From Chloroflexota bacterium (lineage in GTDB: Bacteria > Chloroflexota > Dehalococcoidia > Bin125), in contig JAPPNI010000034.1 of assembly GCA_028873865.1 (NCBI GenBank), forward strand, positions 62,001-126,000: 64,000 nt of DNA, read 5' to 3'. This document shows, piece after piece, positions 50,833-59,478 of this stretch; within the stretch, counting starts at the first letter, position 1, and every line of letters begins with the position of its first letter. Below the pieces are notes generated by a model. The model was not told the DNA's origin and did no database searches. It was given only the letters and a program-made list of their open reading frames with translations. Made by a program: the position numbers and the translations under genes.

Positions 50833-51936
50833 CTAGTCGCCGTGGGCGAAGGTTTCGACGGAGTCGCGGGCGACGTCGTCGGTCCATTGCTCGGGCGGTG
50901 ACTTCATGAAGTACGCGGACGGCGCCAGGAGCGGGCCGGAGAGGCCGCGGTCGAGTCCGAGCTTGGCGCAACGAACCGCGTCGATCACGACGCCGGCCGA
51001 GTTGGGGGAGTCCCAGACCTCCAGCTTGAGTTCGAGATTGAGCGGCACGTCACCGAAGGTCGTGCCTTCGATGCGGATGTGGCACCACTTGCGGTCCTCG
51101 AGCCAGGGGACGTGGTCGGAGGGGCCGACGTGGACGTCGCCGGACGGCATCTCGTATTCGATCTGCGAGGTAACCGCGTTGGTCTTGCTGATCTTCTTCG
51201 ATTCGAGGCGCTCGCGTTCGAGCATGTTGTAGAAGTCGGTGTTGCCGCCGAAGTTGAGCTGGTAGGTGCGGTCGATCTGCACGCCGCGGTCGCGGAACAG
51301 GCGCGAGAGCACGCGGTGGACGATTGTCGCACCAACCTGCGACTTGATGTCGTCGCCGATAATCGGCGCGCCGGCGCGGCGGAAGCGGTTGGCCCAATAT
51401 TCCTCACGGGCGATGAAGACCGGAATGCAGTTGATGAATCCGCAGCCCGCCTCGAGCACCTGCTCGACGTACCACTTGGTCGCCTCCTCGGAGCCGACCG
51501 GCAGGTAGTTGATCACGACATCAACGTCGCGGTCCTTCAGGATCTGGGCGACGTCGACGGTTGAGCCTGGGGCCTTCTCGATCACCTGCGAGAGGTACTT
51601 GCCCAGACCGTCGTGAGTCATGCCGCGTTCGACGGGAACGCCCAGGCTCGGAACGTCGGTGAATTTCACCGTGTTGTTGGGTTCGGCAAAGATGGCCTCG
51701 GACAGGTCAAGTCCGACCTTGCGCGAATCGATGTCGAAGGCGGCCACGAAATTGAGGTCGGAGATCGAGTATCCGCCGAGCACGGCGTGCATGATTCCGG
51801 GGATCTCGTCGCCGTCCTGGGCGTTCTGATAGTGGGTCACACCCTGGACGAGGGACGAGGCGCAGTTGCCGACCCCGATGATGGCGACGTTGATCTTTCC
51901 GCTTGGGCTATTGACGCCGGATGCGTCGTCTGGCAT
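50833..51936 (-). CDS. ino1: inositol-3-phosphate synthase
   Basis: 367 residues. The NAD-binding start is [19 protein letters not shown], with MIPS core segments [51 protein letters not shown] and [14 protein letters not shown], including the Lys-rich active-site region [10 protein letters not shown]. It converts glucose-6-phosphate to inositol-1-phosphate using NAD. The length and sequence resemble the short actinobacterial/archaeal form. It heads the minus-strand PI-lipid block and diverges from an inositol-monophosphatase-family gene. Confidence 0.9.
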   Translation of the reverse strand: MPDDASGVNSPSGKINVAIIGVGNCASSLVQGVTHYQNAQDGDEIPGIMHAVLGGYSISDLNFVAAFDIDSRKVGLDLSEAIFAEPNNTVKFTDVPSLGVPVERGMTHDGLGKYLSQVIEKAPGSTVDVAQILKDRDVDVVINYLPVGSEEATKWYVEQVLEAGCGFINCIPVFIAREEYWANRFRRAGAPIIGDDIKSQVGATIVHRVLSRLFRDRGVQIDRTYQLNFGGNTDFYNMLERERLESKKISKTNAVTSQIEYEMPSGDVHVGPSDHVPWLEDRKWCHIRIEGTTFGDVPLNLELKLEVWDSPNSAGVVIDAVRCAKLGLDRGLSGPLLAPSAYFMKSPPEQWTDDVARDSVETFAHGD

Positions 51937-52149
51937 GAATGAATCCTTCCGCCGTGGATGCGGTCGCGCGGGAATGCCGAGGCAGATCGGGATCTCGCCA
52001 AGAGGCGACCGCCGCGCCCACCTGCGAGTACTGCAATGTATCAGCCGGACTTCAGCCGCGCAGTCATAGAGAACATAGATGGTCCACCCGCCCTGGGCGC
52101 CACTCCCTCCGTGTCACCCAGGCCGGACAGCACGGGATAGGCTGAGGCC

Positions 52150-52959
52150 ATGCCCGACCCTCGCGAGCTGATGGCGGAGATGTACCTGCAGTTCGCGGAG
52201 GAGCTGGCCGACGCCGCGGGAGAGGCGATCCGACCACGGTTTCGCAGCGAGTTGCAGGTTGATCGCAAGGGCGACGGCTCACCGGTGACACAAGCGGACC
52301 GCGCCGCGGAGACGGCGATCCGCGAACTCATTGCCGGTCAGTTTCCGCTCCACGGCGTGATCGGCGAAGAATACGGGAACGAGCGGGCCGATGCGGAGTG
52401 GGTCTGGGTGGTCGACCCGATTGACGGAACCGGAGCGTTTGTCTCCGGTTTGCCGACGTTCGGGACGCTGATCGCACTGCTGCACGATGGAACACCCCTG
52501 TTGGGCCTACTTGACCAACCGATATTGAACGACCGCTGGGCGGGCGTGAGTTATCCCGGCGTGATACGTCGAACTACACACAATTCACACCCTGTCCACA
52601 CGTCCTCCACGACGGATCTGGAAACGTCGATTGGGTTCGCCACCACGCCGGACATGTTCAGCGGCGACGCCCGCGAAGCCTGGAACTCTCTGTCCTCGTC
52701 GCTCGAGCGAGTCCGCTACGGCGCGGATTGCTACGCCTATGGACTTCTGGCCTCGGGGTTTGTGGACATTGTGTGCGAAGCGTCCTTGAAGTCGTGGGAC
52801 TACCTCGCATTGGCGCCAATTGTGGAAGGAGCGGGGGGACGAATGACGGACTGGGATGGGCAAACGCTGACGGTGGAGTCCGAGGATCGGGTCCTGGCCT
52901 CGGCGACCCAACGACTACATCGGGCGGCGTTGGAGCGATTGACGTGTGCGAACGGTTAA
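52150..52959 (+). CDS. inositol monophosphatase family protein
   Basis: 269 residues. The metal-binding signatures are GEEYGNER (Glu), VVDPIDGTGAFVSG (Asp-x-Ile-Asp-Gly-Thr), and the C-terminal SWDYLALAPIVEGAGG. The family includes inositol-1-phosphatase and histidinol-phosphatase (HisN). Its position opposite the inositol-phosphate synthase gene favours an inositol-phosphate role, but the DGTGAF variant is also seen in HisN-like enzymes. A TAGGCT hexamer ends 6 bases before the ATG, so the message may be leaderless. Confidence 0.8.
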   Translation: MPDPRELMAEMYLQFAEELADAAGEAIRPRFRSELQVDRKGDGSPVTQADRAAETAIRELIAGQFPLHGVIGEEYGNERADAEWVWVVDPIDGTGAFVSGLPTFGTLIALLHDGTPLLGLLDQPILNDRWAGVSYPGVIRRTTHNSHPVHTSSTTDLETSIGFATTPDMFSGDAREAWNSLSSSLERVRYGADCYAYGLLASGFVDIVCEASLKSWDYLALAPIVEGAGGRMTDWDGQTLTVESEDRVLASATQRLHRAALERLTCANG

Positions 52960-53065
52960 CTGGACTGTGGATCGTTCGTGGAAATCCGGCAGAAATGTGG
53001 ACAGAACCTCAATAGGTCTCGATGCCATTCGAGAAGAGTTATCAACCGAGAACCGGCAGGAGCAA

Positions 53066-53287
53066 TCAGCCGGCTGCGTCGGCGTGAGCCCTGACCTTGC
53101 GCAGGACGGGCAATCCGGTCCGCACATTTTCGACGATCTCATAGCCATCGGGCACGGCGTCGATCGCTCCGGGCTTCTCGGACTTGGCGAAGAAGTAGAT
53201 GCGCTGCGAATGGTGATTCCGCAGCTCGATGTCGCGCGCGTGGAGGAAATAAGTCTCCTGGCGACGGTTGGTGGTGGAATAGGCCAT
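53066..53287 (-). CDS. small conserved hypothetical protein
   Basis: 73 residues. The pattern SQRIYFFAKSEKPGAIDAVPDGYEIVENVRTGLPVLRK matches a short conserved bacterial protein of unknown function that I recall with exactly this YxFA...PGAIDxxPxGYEVxEN.RTGLPxL core. The first residues (AYSTTNRRQETYFLHARDIELRN) also fit. It starts opposite the next gene and the two ends overlap by only two bases. There is no further clue to its role. Confidence 0.65.
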   Translation of the reverse strand: MAYSTTNRRQETYFLHARDIELRNHHSQRIYFFAKSEKPGAIDAVPDGYEIVENVRTGLPVLRKVRAHADAAG

Positions 53288-53360
53288 GGCTGCCAGCCTC
53301 CGTCAAAATGATCAGGCGCCTATGCGGTTGTGTCGTATGTATAAGCGACTCTCGGCTGCG

Positions 53361-54389
53361 ATGTCAAACCAGAGTCGAATTCTCGTTACGTCGAGTGGCC
53401 GCCAACTGCTGACAGGGTTCGCAGGTCCATTGCTGATCGGGATGATCGCCGTCGCACTCGCCGCGTCAGCCTGCAGCGGCGAGCCTCCGGAGACTCGACC
53501 GACGGGTCCGGCCGGGGTGGACGAATGGGCCGTCGCGCAGCCAGATCCCGATGCCGAATGGCTACCGGTTCTTGCCACCCAAGACCTGGCGGTCGGCGTG
53601 AAGCGAATCGCTTTCAGCCTCGACGGTCTGGGGCCGAGCCAGGAACCACCTTCGGTCAGAGTGTCGCTGTTCGCGCTGGATGAAGATCGGATCTCGCCGC
53701 GTTCGGTGCAGTATGCGAGGTTTGTCCCCTATGACCCGAGCGTGGGCATCACAGCTCATGGCCACGCCAATACGAGCGTCTCTGACCGCTCGCTGCCCAT
53801 TGGCTCGGGGGTCTACATCGTTCCCGTGAGGCTGACATCGACCGGACTATGGGGCATGCTCCTCGAGATGAGCACAGATGACCGTCGGGAGTCAGTCAGG
53901 CTGCGGTTCTCGGTTCGCGAGCGTCAAGCCGCACCCCGGGTCGGAGAGCGAGCTCCGGCGGTCGACTCGCGCACTCGCGACGACGTGTCGAGCCTTTCCG
54001 AGCTGACCTCCGACCCCGATCCGGAACCCGGGTTGTACGCCACATCGATCTCGGAGGCGCTGAGCCACGGACGACCCGTGATCGTCGCCTTTGCCACGCC
54101 GGCGTTCTGCCATTCGCGCACCTGCGCTCCGGTCCTCGATGCCGTCAAGGAGGTCTGGCGCGAGTTCTCATCCGAGGTCATGGGCATTCACGTCGAGGTG
54201 TTTGAGAATCCGGGCGAGCCGGAGCGTCTGATCGAGGCGGAGGCGTTTGTCGCGTGGCGGCTGCCATCGGAGCCGTGGGTCTTCGTGATCGACGCAGATG
54301 GCGTGATCCGCTACGCCTTCGAGGGCGCCATGACGGAGGATGAGCTGCGGTCGGCGGTCGAGTGGGTCGTGCAGGACGGGTCGGACTGA
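53361..54389 (+). CDS. thioredoxin-fold lipoprotein
   Basis: 342 residues from the ATG at 53361. The signal peptide ends in a lipobox AASAC-SG (Cys38). A beta-rich domain (about 70-190) precedes a thioredoxin-like domain containing VIVAFATPAFCHSRTCAPVLDAV (a Cys-x4-Cys, unlike the usual CxxC), SEPWVFVIDADGVIRYAFEG and a C-terminal helix. It is anchored outside the cytoplasmic membrane and may handle thiols or metals, as Sco-like proteins do. Several in-frame starts lie upstream (53286, 53322, 53337); the lipobox supports a start in this area. Confidence 0.65.
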   Translation: MSNQSRILVTSSGRQLLTGFAGPLLIGMIAVALAASACSGEPPETRPTGPAGVDEWAVAQPDPDAEWLPVLATQDLAVGVKRIAFSLDGLGPSQEPPSVRVSLFALDEDRISPRSVQYARFVPYDPSVGITAHGHANTSVSDRSLPIGSGVYIVPVRLTSTGLWGMLLEMSTDDRRESVRLRFSVRERQAAPRVGERAPAVDSRTRDDVSSLSELTSDPDPEPGLYATSISEALSHGRPVIVAFATPAFCHSRTCAPVLDAVKEVWREFSSEVMGIHVEVFENPGEPERLIEAEAFVAWRLPSEPWVFVIDADGVIRYAFEGAMTEDELRSAVEWVVQDGSD

Positions 54390-54426
54390 ACGCTAGGCTG
54401 ATGAGAGGGCGAGAGCGAGGATCGGC

Positions 54427-55293
54427 ATGGCGCTGGCAAGTTCGGAGCGGGCGCAGATTCGGCAGCAGTTTGCTGCGATTGAGGCTCCGCTCAAACTGGA
54501 GTACTACCACCAGAGCCCGCGTCGGGTGATGGTCCCTGGTCGACCGGACAAACCCAGTTGCGTACTGGCCAAGGAACTGTACGAGGAGATCGCCGACCTT
54601 TCGGACCACATCTCGTTGACGATCTATGAACACGAGGAATCAGAAGAGCAGGTCAAACGTCGCGACATTGTCGATGTTCCCTGTGTCCTGATTCGCGGCG
54701 AGCTGAATCGACCGTTGCGCTTCTACGGCGCGCCCAACGGGCACCTGTTGGTCGCGATGATTCGGGCGATGGTGCTGGCGGCGACGAGCCAGTCGCAGCC
54801 ATCGGTCAAGATGAAGAGAATTCTGGGCAAACTACGTCGCACGACGAGGCTGCGGTTGCTGGGCTCGGCGCAGGATCCGAAGGCCGGGCAGGCGGCCCTG
54901 GCGGCCTGCGCGGCGACCCTGTTGTCGCCCAAGTTGCAGACCGACGTGTTTGCCATCGAGGAGTTTGCCGAGATTGGCGCCCGATCAGGCGTGTCGGCGC
55001 TGCCGGCGCTGTTCATCGATGACCGGCTGTTCGCCGAAGGACTGGTTGAGCCGTTCGAGCTGGTGGAGTTCATCGGTCTCTGGCAGGCCAATCCGGAAAA
55101 GGCCCAGCTCAATCCGCCGCCGGTTCAGCCGGGCTCGGCGACCCCCTGGCGGCCGCCGCAACCCTCGCCCCAACACCATGAGCCAACCTCGATCGACCCG
55201 GTCGCGGCGGCGGCCGGACGCGCCCGGGAAGCCTCAGCGACGCCGGAGGGCATGCGACGCACGACCGGCGGCCTCATCGTCCCGAATCGGTAG
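54427..55293 (+). CDS. disulfide-oxidoreductase-like protein without intact CxxC motifs
   Basis: 288 residues resembling a two-domain protein disulfide oxidoreductase (tandem thioredoxin/glutaredoxin folds). Domain 1 has KPSCVLAKELYEEIADL, where the CxxC is reduced to a single Cys. Domain 2 (LLGSAQDPKAGQAALAACAATL) has no CxxC, but keeps the cis-Pro strand SALPALFIDDRLFAEGL. A long Pro/Gln-rich disordered tail follows (about 225-288). Without both cysteines it should not cycle disulfides, so a binding role is likelier. Confidence 0.55.
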   Translation: MALASSERAQIRQQFAAIEAPLKLEYYHQSPRRVMVPGRPDKPSCVLAKELYEEIADLSDHISLTIYEHEESEEQVKRRDIVDVPCVLIRGELNRPLRFYGAPNGHLLVAMIRAMVLAATSQSQPSVKMKRILGKLRRTTRLRLLGSAQDPKAGQAALAACAATLLSPKLQTDVFAIEEFAEIGARSGVSALPALFIDDRLFAEGLVEPFELVEFIGLWQANPEKAQLNPPPVQPGSATPWRPPQPSPQHHEPTSIDPVAAAAGRAREASATPEGMRRTTGGLIVPNR

Positions 55294-55351
55294 TACGCTC
55301 CAACGTGTAGGAGCTACAGGGAAGTTCGGGCAACCTTGGCGGAGATCTGCA

Positions 55352-56489
55352 GTGGCTGATGTTGATGAACTGCGCAGCACGCTGGAGGCGCTGGCTGAGC
55401 AATTGAGCGACGTTCTGGAGCGTCTTTGACCTGCCCGCAGTAGAGGCCGAAGGCTCCCGCCTGGAGTCCGCCTCGACCGCCGCTGGATTCTGGGATGATC
55501 CGGAGCGCGCTCGCTCGGTGATGAAACGGTTGTCCTCGCGGCAGCGCACGATCGAAGTCTGGCGTGGACTGGAAAATCGCGTCGACGAGGCGGTCGAGTT
55601 GCTCGAGCTGGCGGACGATGACGAGCTGGCAGCGGATCTGGCGACCGAGGCGGCCGCGATCGGTGAAGAGATCGAGCGTCGCTCGTTCGAGCTGGCCTTC
55701 TCGGGACCCTACGACGATCGCTCGGCGGTGATCTCGATTTACGCCGGATCGGGCGGCATCGACTCGCAAGACTGGACCGAAATGCTGCTGCGCATGTACC
55801 AGCGCTGGTCCGAGCGGGCTGGCTTCGACGTCGATCTCGTCGACCTGGTCGAGGGCGAAGAGGCTGGCTTGAAATCCGCCATGCTCGAGGTGCGAGGTGA
55901 ATCGGAAGGCGGCGGCGCATACGGCTGGCTGCGTTCCGAGCACGGCGTACACCGGCTGGTGCGGATCTCGCCGTTCGATCAGAACCACGCCCGGCACACG
56001 TCTTTCGCCCGCGTGGAGATCATGCCGGAGACCGAAGGCGCGGCCGAGGTAGAGATCGACGACGATGACATCAAGATCGATGTCTACCGCGCCTCGGGCA
56101 ACGGCGGTCAGAACGTGCAAAAGAACTCCACCGCGGTGCGGATCACGCACTTGCCGACCGGCTTCGTCGTGAGTTGCCAGAACGAGCGCTCGCTGCGGCG
56201 CAACCGCGAGTCGGCGATGCGTGTCCTGGAGGCTCGATTGCTGATGCTTGAGGAGCAGAAGCGCGAGGAAGAGCGCCTGGCGATCCGCGGTGACCACATC
56301 GAAGCCGGCTGGGGCAATCAGATCCGTTCCTACGTCCTGCAGCCCTACCGAATGGTCAAGGACTTACGCACCCAGCATGAGACCTCGGACGCCGACCGCG
56401 TTCTTGACGGCGATATCGAGGAGTTCCTGCGCGCCTCGCTCCAACATCAAATCGGCCAGCAAGCCAAGCGCGAGGGAGCGGTCGCATGA
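55352..56489 (+). CDS. prfB: peptide chain release factor 2, with programmed +1 frameshift
   Basis: The gene starts at the GTG at 55352 (GGAG 7 bases upstream). It reads 25 codons to CTT, then a TGA stop at 55427 that must be bypassed by a +1 shift into the frame continuing GACCTGCCC (residues DLPAVEAEG) to 56489. Bases 55417-55420 (GGAG) sit 3 bases before the slip codon, as in Escherichia coli prfB. After the shift the product has RF2 landmarks at normal positions: the SPF discriminator near residue 205 (RISPFDQNHARHTS) and GGQ near 250 (GNGGQNVQKNS). It releases peptides at UAA and UGA. Its stop overlaps the next start by 4 bases. Confidence 0.95.
55417..55430 (+). other. prfB programmed +1 frameshift site
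   Basis: GGAG (55417-55420), a 3-base spacer CGT, the slip codon CTT (55424-55426), the in-frame stop TGA (55427-55429) and the following C (55430). Slow recognition of the stop when RF2 is scarce lets ribosomes slip by one base, so the gene autoregulates. Confidence 0.95.
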
Positions 56490-57988
56490 GACGGCCGGGA
56501 TTGCTGCTGCTGGTCGTCGCGTTGACGGGCTTCGTCTGCGCGGGACTTGTCGGGGTGGCTGCGATTGATGCGCAGTCGGCTGAGGATGGCCCGACGGTAC
56601 AGGGCACGCGCTTCGAAAACTCCTGGCCGGACTCCGTCGTCGTGACGGCGCTGGTCGGCGACGCCGGCGAGATTGAGTCTGCGACCTTCCTCTACGCGAT
56701 CTTGCCTGAAGGCGCTCTGACTCGCGAAGCGGCTGAGATCGACCAGGGCGATGTCACCCGTATTCGCGCCGAGTTCCCCACTCGAAACCCCCGGCTCTGG
56801 ATCCCTGCCGGCGCCGATTTCGAGTGGCGCTGGGAGTTCGTCTACACCTCGGGCGAAACGTTTGAGACCGAGCCGCAGATCTGGCGCTATGAAGATCCCC
56901 GGTTCGAATGGCAATCCCTCACGGAAGGCGATCTTGAGGTCGCCTGGTACCACGACCGCGGCGTCGCCGAGACGATGCTTCGCGAGGGGCTCCAGGCGTT
57001 GGAGGAAATCTCACCGTTCCTGGGACTTGAGGAGTTGATTCCGATCAAGGTCTACGTCTGGGCCAACACGGAGGATGCGCGCCAGGTCGAGCGGATTCAG
57101 TCGGAGCGATTCGAGGAATCGGTGCTCACCGGCGGCACGCGAGTCCTGGCCGACCTCGTCCACATCTACCAGCCCACCCGCTGGGTCGTGCGCCATGAGT
57201 TGACGCACGTGCTGACCAAGCTCGCGGGCGAGGGTCCATACGGCGATCTGCCCGCCTGGCTGGACGAGGGCATGGCGACGCTCGCCGAGGGCGACTGGCT
57301 GGAGCGTCGCGGCGGGGCCTTGCAGTATGCGATCAACAACGACCTGGTGCTGTCGCTGCGCAGCATGGAGTCTCCCTCCAACGTTCCTGGCTCTGTTGAC
57401 ATCTTTTATGGGCAGTCGGCGGCGGTTGTCCTCTATCTGCTCGGCGAGTACGGCAACGAGAAAATGAACGAGCTGTTCGCCACATTCAAGGAGGGTTCTT
57501 CGGTTGAGGACGCACTGGACAAGGTCTACGGACTGACCCGCGACGGGTTGGACAATGATTGGCGAGCCTCCGTTGGACTCGCTCCGCGAGAGCAGGGAGA
57601 GGACCGTTCGACGACGATCGAGGACGAGGTGATCGCGGGACCGGAAGTCGCCGAGGACGAGCAATCAAGCAACGAGCAGACGGAGAGCCAGGCGGAGCGG
57701 TCGACCGGCGAAGCGGATCAGGCGCAACAGCCCGCCCGGCAGGCGGAACAAGCCTCACAGGACGAATCATCGGAAACCGACAGACAATCGACCGCTAGCC
57801 GCACTGAAGGGGAAATCGCCGAGCGAAAAGCGGAGATTCAGCAGCGGCAAGACCAACGTCGCAGCGGTCCGGTCTTCGAGGTTCCTGCGCCGTTCCCATG
57901 GGAGTACCCGCTGATTGGCATTGCCGGAGGGTTGGTGCTGCTGAGCGGCTTGCTGCTGGTCCGGGTGTTGACGCCGCGGCGGGACTGA
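56486..57988 (+). CDS. membrane-anchored peptidase MA-family metalloprotease (gluzincin)
   Basis: 500 residues. A signal peptide (about 1-30) is followed by a beta-rich domain and the metalloprotease domain with HELTH at 237-241 and the third ligand Glu261 in LPAWLDEGMA, then the domain end AVVLYLLGEYGNEKMNELF. A Ser/Gln/Glu-rich linker (about 370-455) leads to a C-terminal membrane helix (WEYPLIGIAGGLVLLSGLLL). It should act as a zinc peptidase outside the cell membrane. The start overlaps the prfB stop (ATGA). Its inactive relative is encoded in the PI-lipid block. Confidence 0.8.
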   Translation: MRRPGLLLLVVALTGFVCAGLVGVAAIDAQSAEDGPTVQGTRFENSWPDSVVVTALVGDAGEIESATFLYAILPEGALTREAAEIDQGDVTRIRAEFPTRNPRLWIPAGADFEWRWEFVYTSGETFETEPQIWRYEDPRFEWQSLTEGDLEVAWYHDRGVAETMLREGLQALEEISPFLGLEELIPIKVYVWANTEDARQVERIQSERFEESVLTGGTRVLADLVHIYQPTRWVVRHELTHVLTKLAGEGPYGDLPAWLDEGMATLAEGDWLERRGGALQYAINNDLVLSLRSMESPSNVPGSVDIFYGQSAAVVLYLLGEYGNEKMNELFATFKEGSSVEDALDKVYGLTRDGLDNDWRASVGLAPREQGEDRSTTIEDEVIAGPEVAEDEQSSNEQTESQAERSTGEADQAQQPARQAEQASQDESSETDRQSTASRTEGEIAERKAEIQQRQDQRRSGPVFEVPAPFPWEYPLIGIAGGLVLLSGLLLVRVLTPRRD

Positions 57989-58109
57989 GCCGACAGAGCA
58001 CCAGACGATACCCACGCCCGCCGATATCCCGACGCGCTCGGCGCCATGCCCGAGCAACACGGTTGTCGTGCTATCGGGCGGAAACGGCGAACTGGGGCAA
58101 CGAGACCAA

Positions 58110-59006
58110 CTAGCGCTGTTGCGAGATGCGGGCTGCACGGGTGACATTGTTGAGGAGCATCGCGACTGTCATCGGGCCGACTCCACCCGGTACTGGCGTG
58201 ATCGCCCCTGCCACCTCGGAGACCGAGTCAAAGTCAACGTCGCCGACCAGCCGGTAGCCGCGCTTTCGGGTCACGTCATCGACGCGGTTGACCCCGACAT
58301 CAATCACCGTGACTCCCGCGCGAACCATGCCTGCGGTGATCGTCCCCGGACGGCCCGTGGCGGCGACGAGAATGTCGGCTTCTCTGGTGATTGCGGGCAG
58401 GTCGATGGTGTTCGTATGGCAGACCGTCACGGTCGCGTTGGCGCCCTGACGTTTCTGGGCGAGCATCGCCGCCAGCGGCATCCCGACCAGCCGGCTGCGT
58501 CCGACGATGACCACGTGTTTGCCGGCGGGATCGGCACCGCTGCGCACGAGTAGCTGCTGCACGCCGTGGGGCGTTGCGGGCAGATAACGCTCGCGTCCCT
58601 GCAGGATTCGACCCTGATTGGCCGGGTGCAGGCCGTCGACATCCTTGAGTGGATCGATTCGCTCCAGCAGGACGTCGGAATGTACGCCTTCGGGGACGGG
58701 GAGCTGGAGGATGACACCGTGAACGTCGGGATCGGCGTTGAGCAGATCGATGCGGTCCCGGATCCGGCGTTCGGTCTGCTGTGGTTCAGGGTCGGCTTCG
58801 ATCTTGTGGATGACGACCTTGATCCCCGTCTCCTGACCGGCCCGTTGCTTGCCGGTCACGTACGACGCGGACGCCGGATTGTCGCCAACGAGGATGACTG
58901 CGAGATGGGGTAACAGTCCGCCGGCGATCATGTCTTCGACCTGCCGGGTCAGCGCCTCGCGGATACCGGCGGCAATGGCAGCGCCATCAATGATCGTGGC
59001 CGTCAT
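58110..59006 (-). CDS. folD: bifunctional methylenetetrahydrofolate dehydrogenase/cyclohydrolase
   Basis: 298 residues, standard FolD length. The catalytic Lys is in ASYVTGKQRAGQETGI, the cofactor loop is VVIVGRSRLVGMPLAAML, and the C-terminal signature is AITPVPGGVGPMTVAMLL. It converts 5,10-methylene-THF to 10-formyl-THF. The ATG at 59006 gives the canonical start (TATIIDGAAIAAGIRE); a longer frame exists but is not supported. It diverges from acpS. Confidence 0.95.
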   Translation of the reverse strand: MTATIIDGAAIAAGIREALTRQVEDMIAGGLLPHLAVILVGDNPASASYVTGKQRAGQETGIKVVIHKIEADPEPQQTERRIRDRIDLLNADPDVHGVILQLPVPEGVHSDVLLERIDPLKDVDGLHPANQGRILQGRERYLPATPHGVQQLLVRSGADPAGKHVVIVGRSRLVGMPLAAMLAQKRQGANATVTVCHTNTIDLPAITREADILVAATGRPGTITAGMVRAGVTVIDVGVNRVDDVTRKRGYRLVGDVDFDSVSEVAGAITPVPGGVGPMTVAMLLNNVTRAARISQQR

Positions 59007-59080
59007 ACGCTCAGGGTATGCCAGAGCTGGTTGATGAAGTGTGACCTGGCGCCGCCGGCACGTTGATAGGCTGCGAAACA

Positions 59081-59467
59081 ATGTTCGGCGACCTGACCTG
59101 CGGCGTGGACTTACTGCTGATTGAGCGCTTCGAGAGCGTGCTCAATCGGCATCCGGACCGTTTCCCCCGGCGCATTCTGACCGACCGGGAACGTGAGTAC
59201 TGCGGCGATCGGCTGGCCGAGATGGCGGTCCGTTTCGCCGGCAAAGAGGCGGTGATGAAGTGTCTCGGCACGGGCGTGCGAGGCGTGAAGTGGAAGGAAA
59301 TCGAAATCCTGGCCAACGCGCGAGGCAAGCCGATCGTCATCCTGCACGGAGGCGCCCGCGACCGGGCGCGCGAGATCGGGCTGGAGCGAATCGAGATTAG
59401 CCTGACCCACGAGAAGAACATGGTCTGTGCATTTGCGGTGGGGCAACCGAAACTGGGAAGCCAATAG
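59081..59467 (+). CDS. acpS: holo-[acyl-carrier-protein] synthase
   Basis: 128 residues. The AcpS signatures are GVDLLLIERFESVL (Asp of the Mg2+ site), RRILTDREREYC, and RFAGKEAVMKCLGTG (Glu and Lys of the PPant-transferase motif), then the terminal SLTHEKNMVCAFAV. It transfers 4'-phosphopantetheine from CoA to acyl carrier protein. A TAGGCT hexamer at 59067 ends 8 bases before the ATG at 59081. It is followed 11 bases later by the NAD(P)HX repair gene, a very common pairing. Confidence 0.9.
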   Translation: MFGDLTCGVDLLLIERFESVLNRHPDRFPRRILTDREREYCGDRLAEMAVRFAGKEAVMKCLGTGVRGVKWKEIEILANARGKPIVILHGGARDRAREIGLERIEISLTHEKNMVCAFAVGQPKLGSQ

Positions 59468-59478
59468 GGAGACGGACG

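Noticed and set aside
55427-55429. Apparent premature stop making prfB a pseudogene
   Set aside because: The stop sits in the canonical CTT-TGA-C frameshift context with an upstream GGAG, and the downstream frame is full-length RF2.
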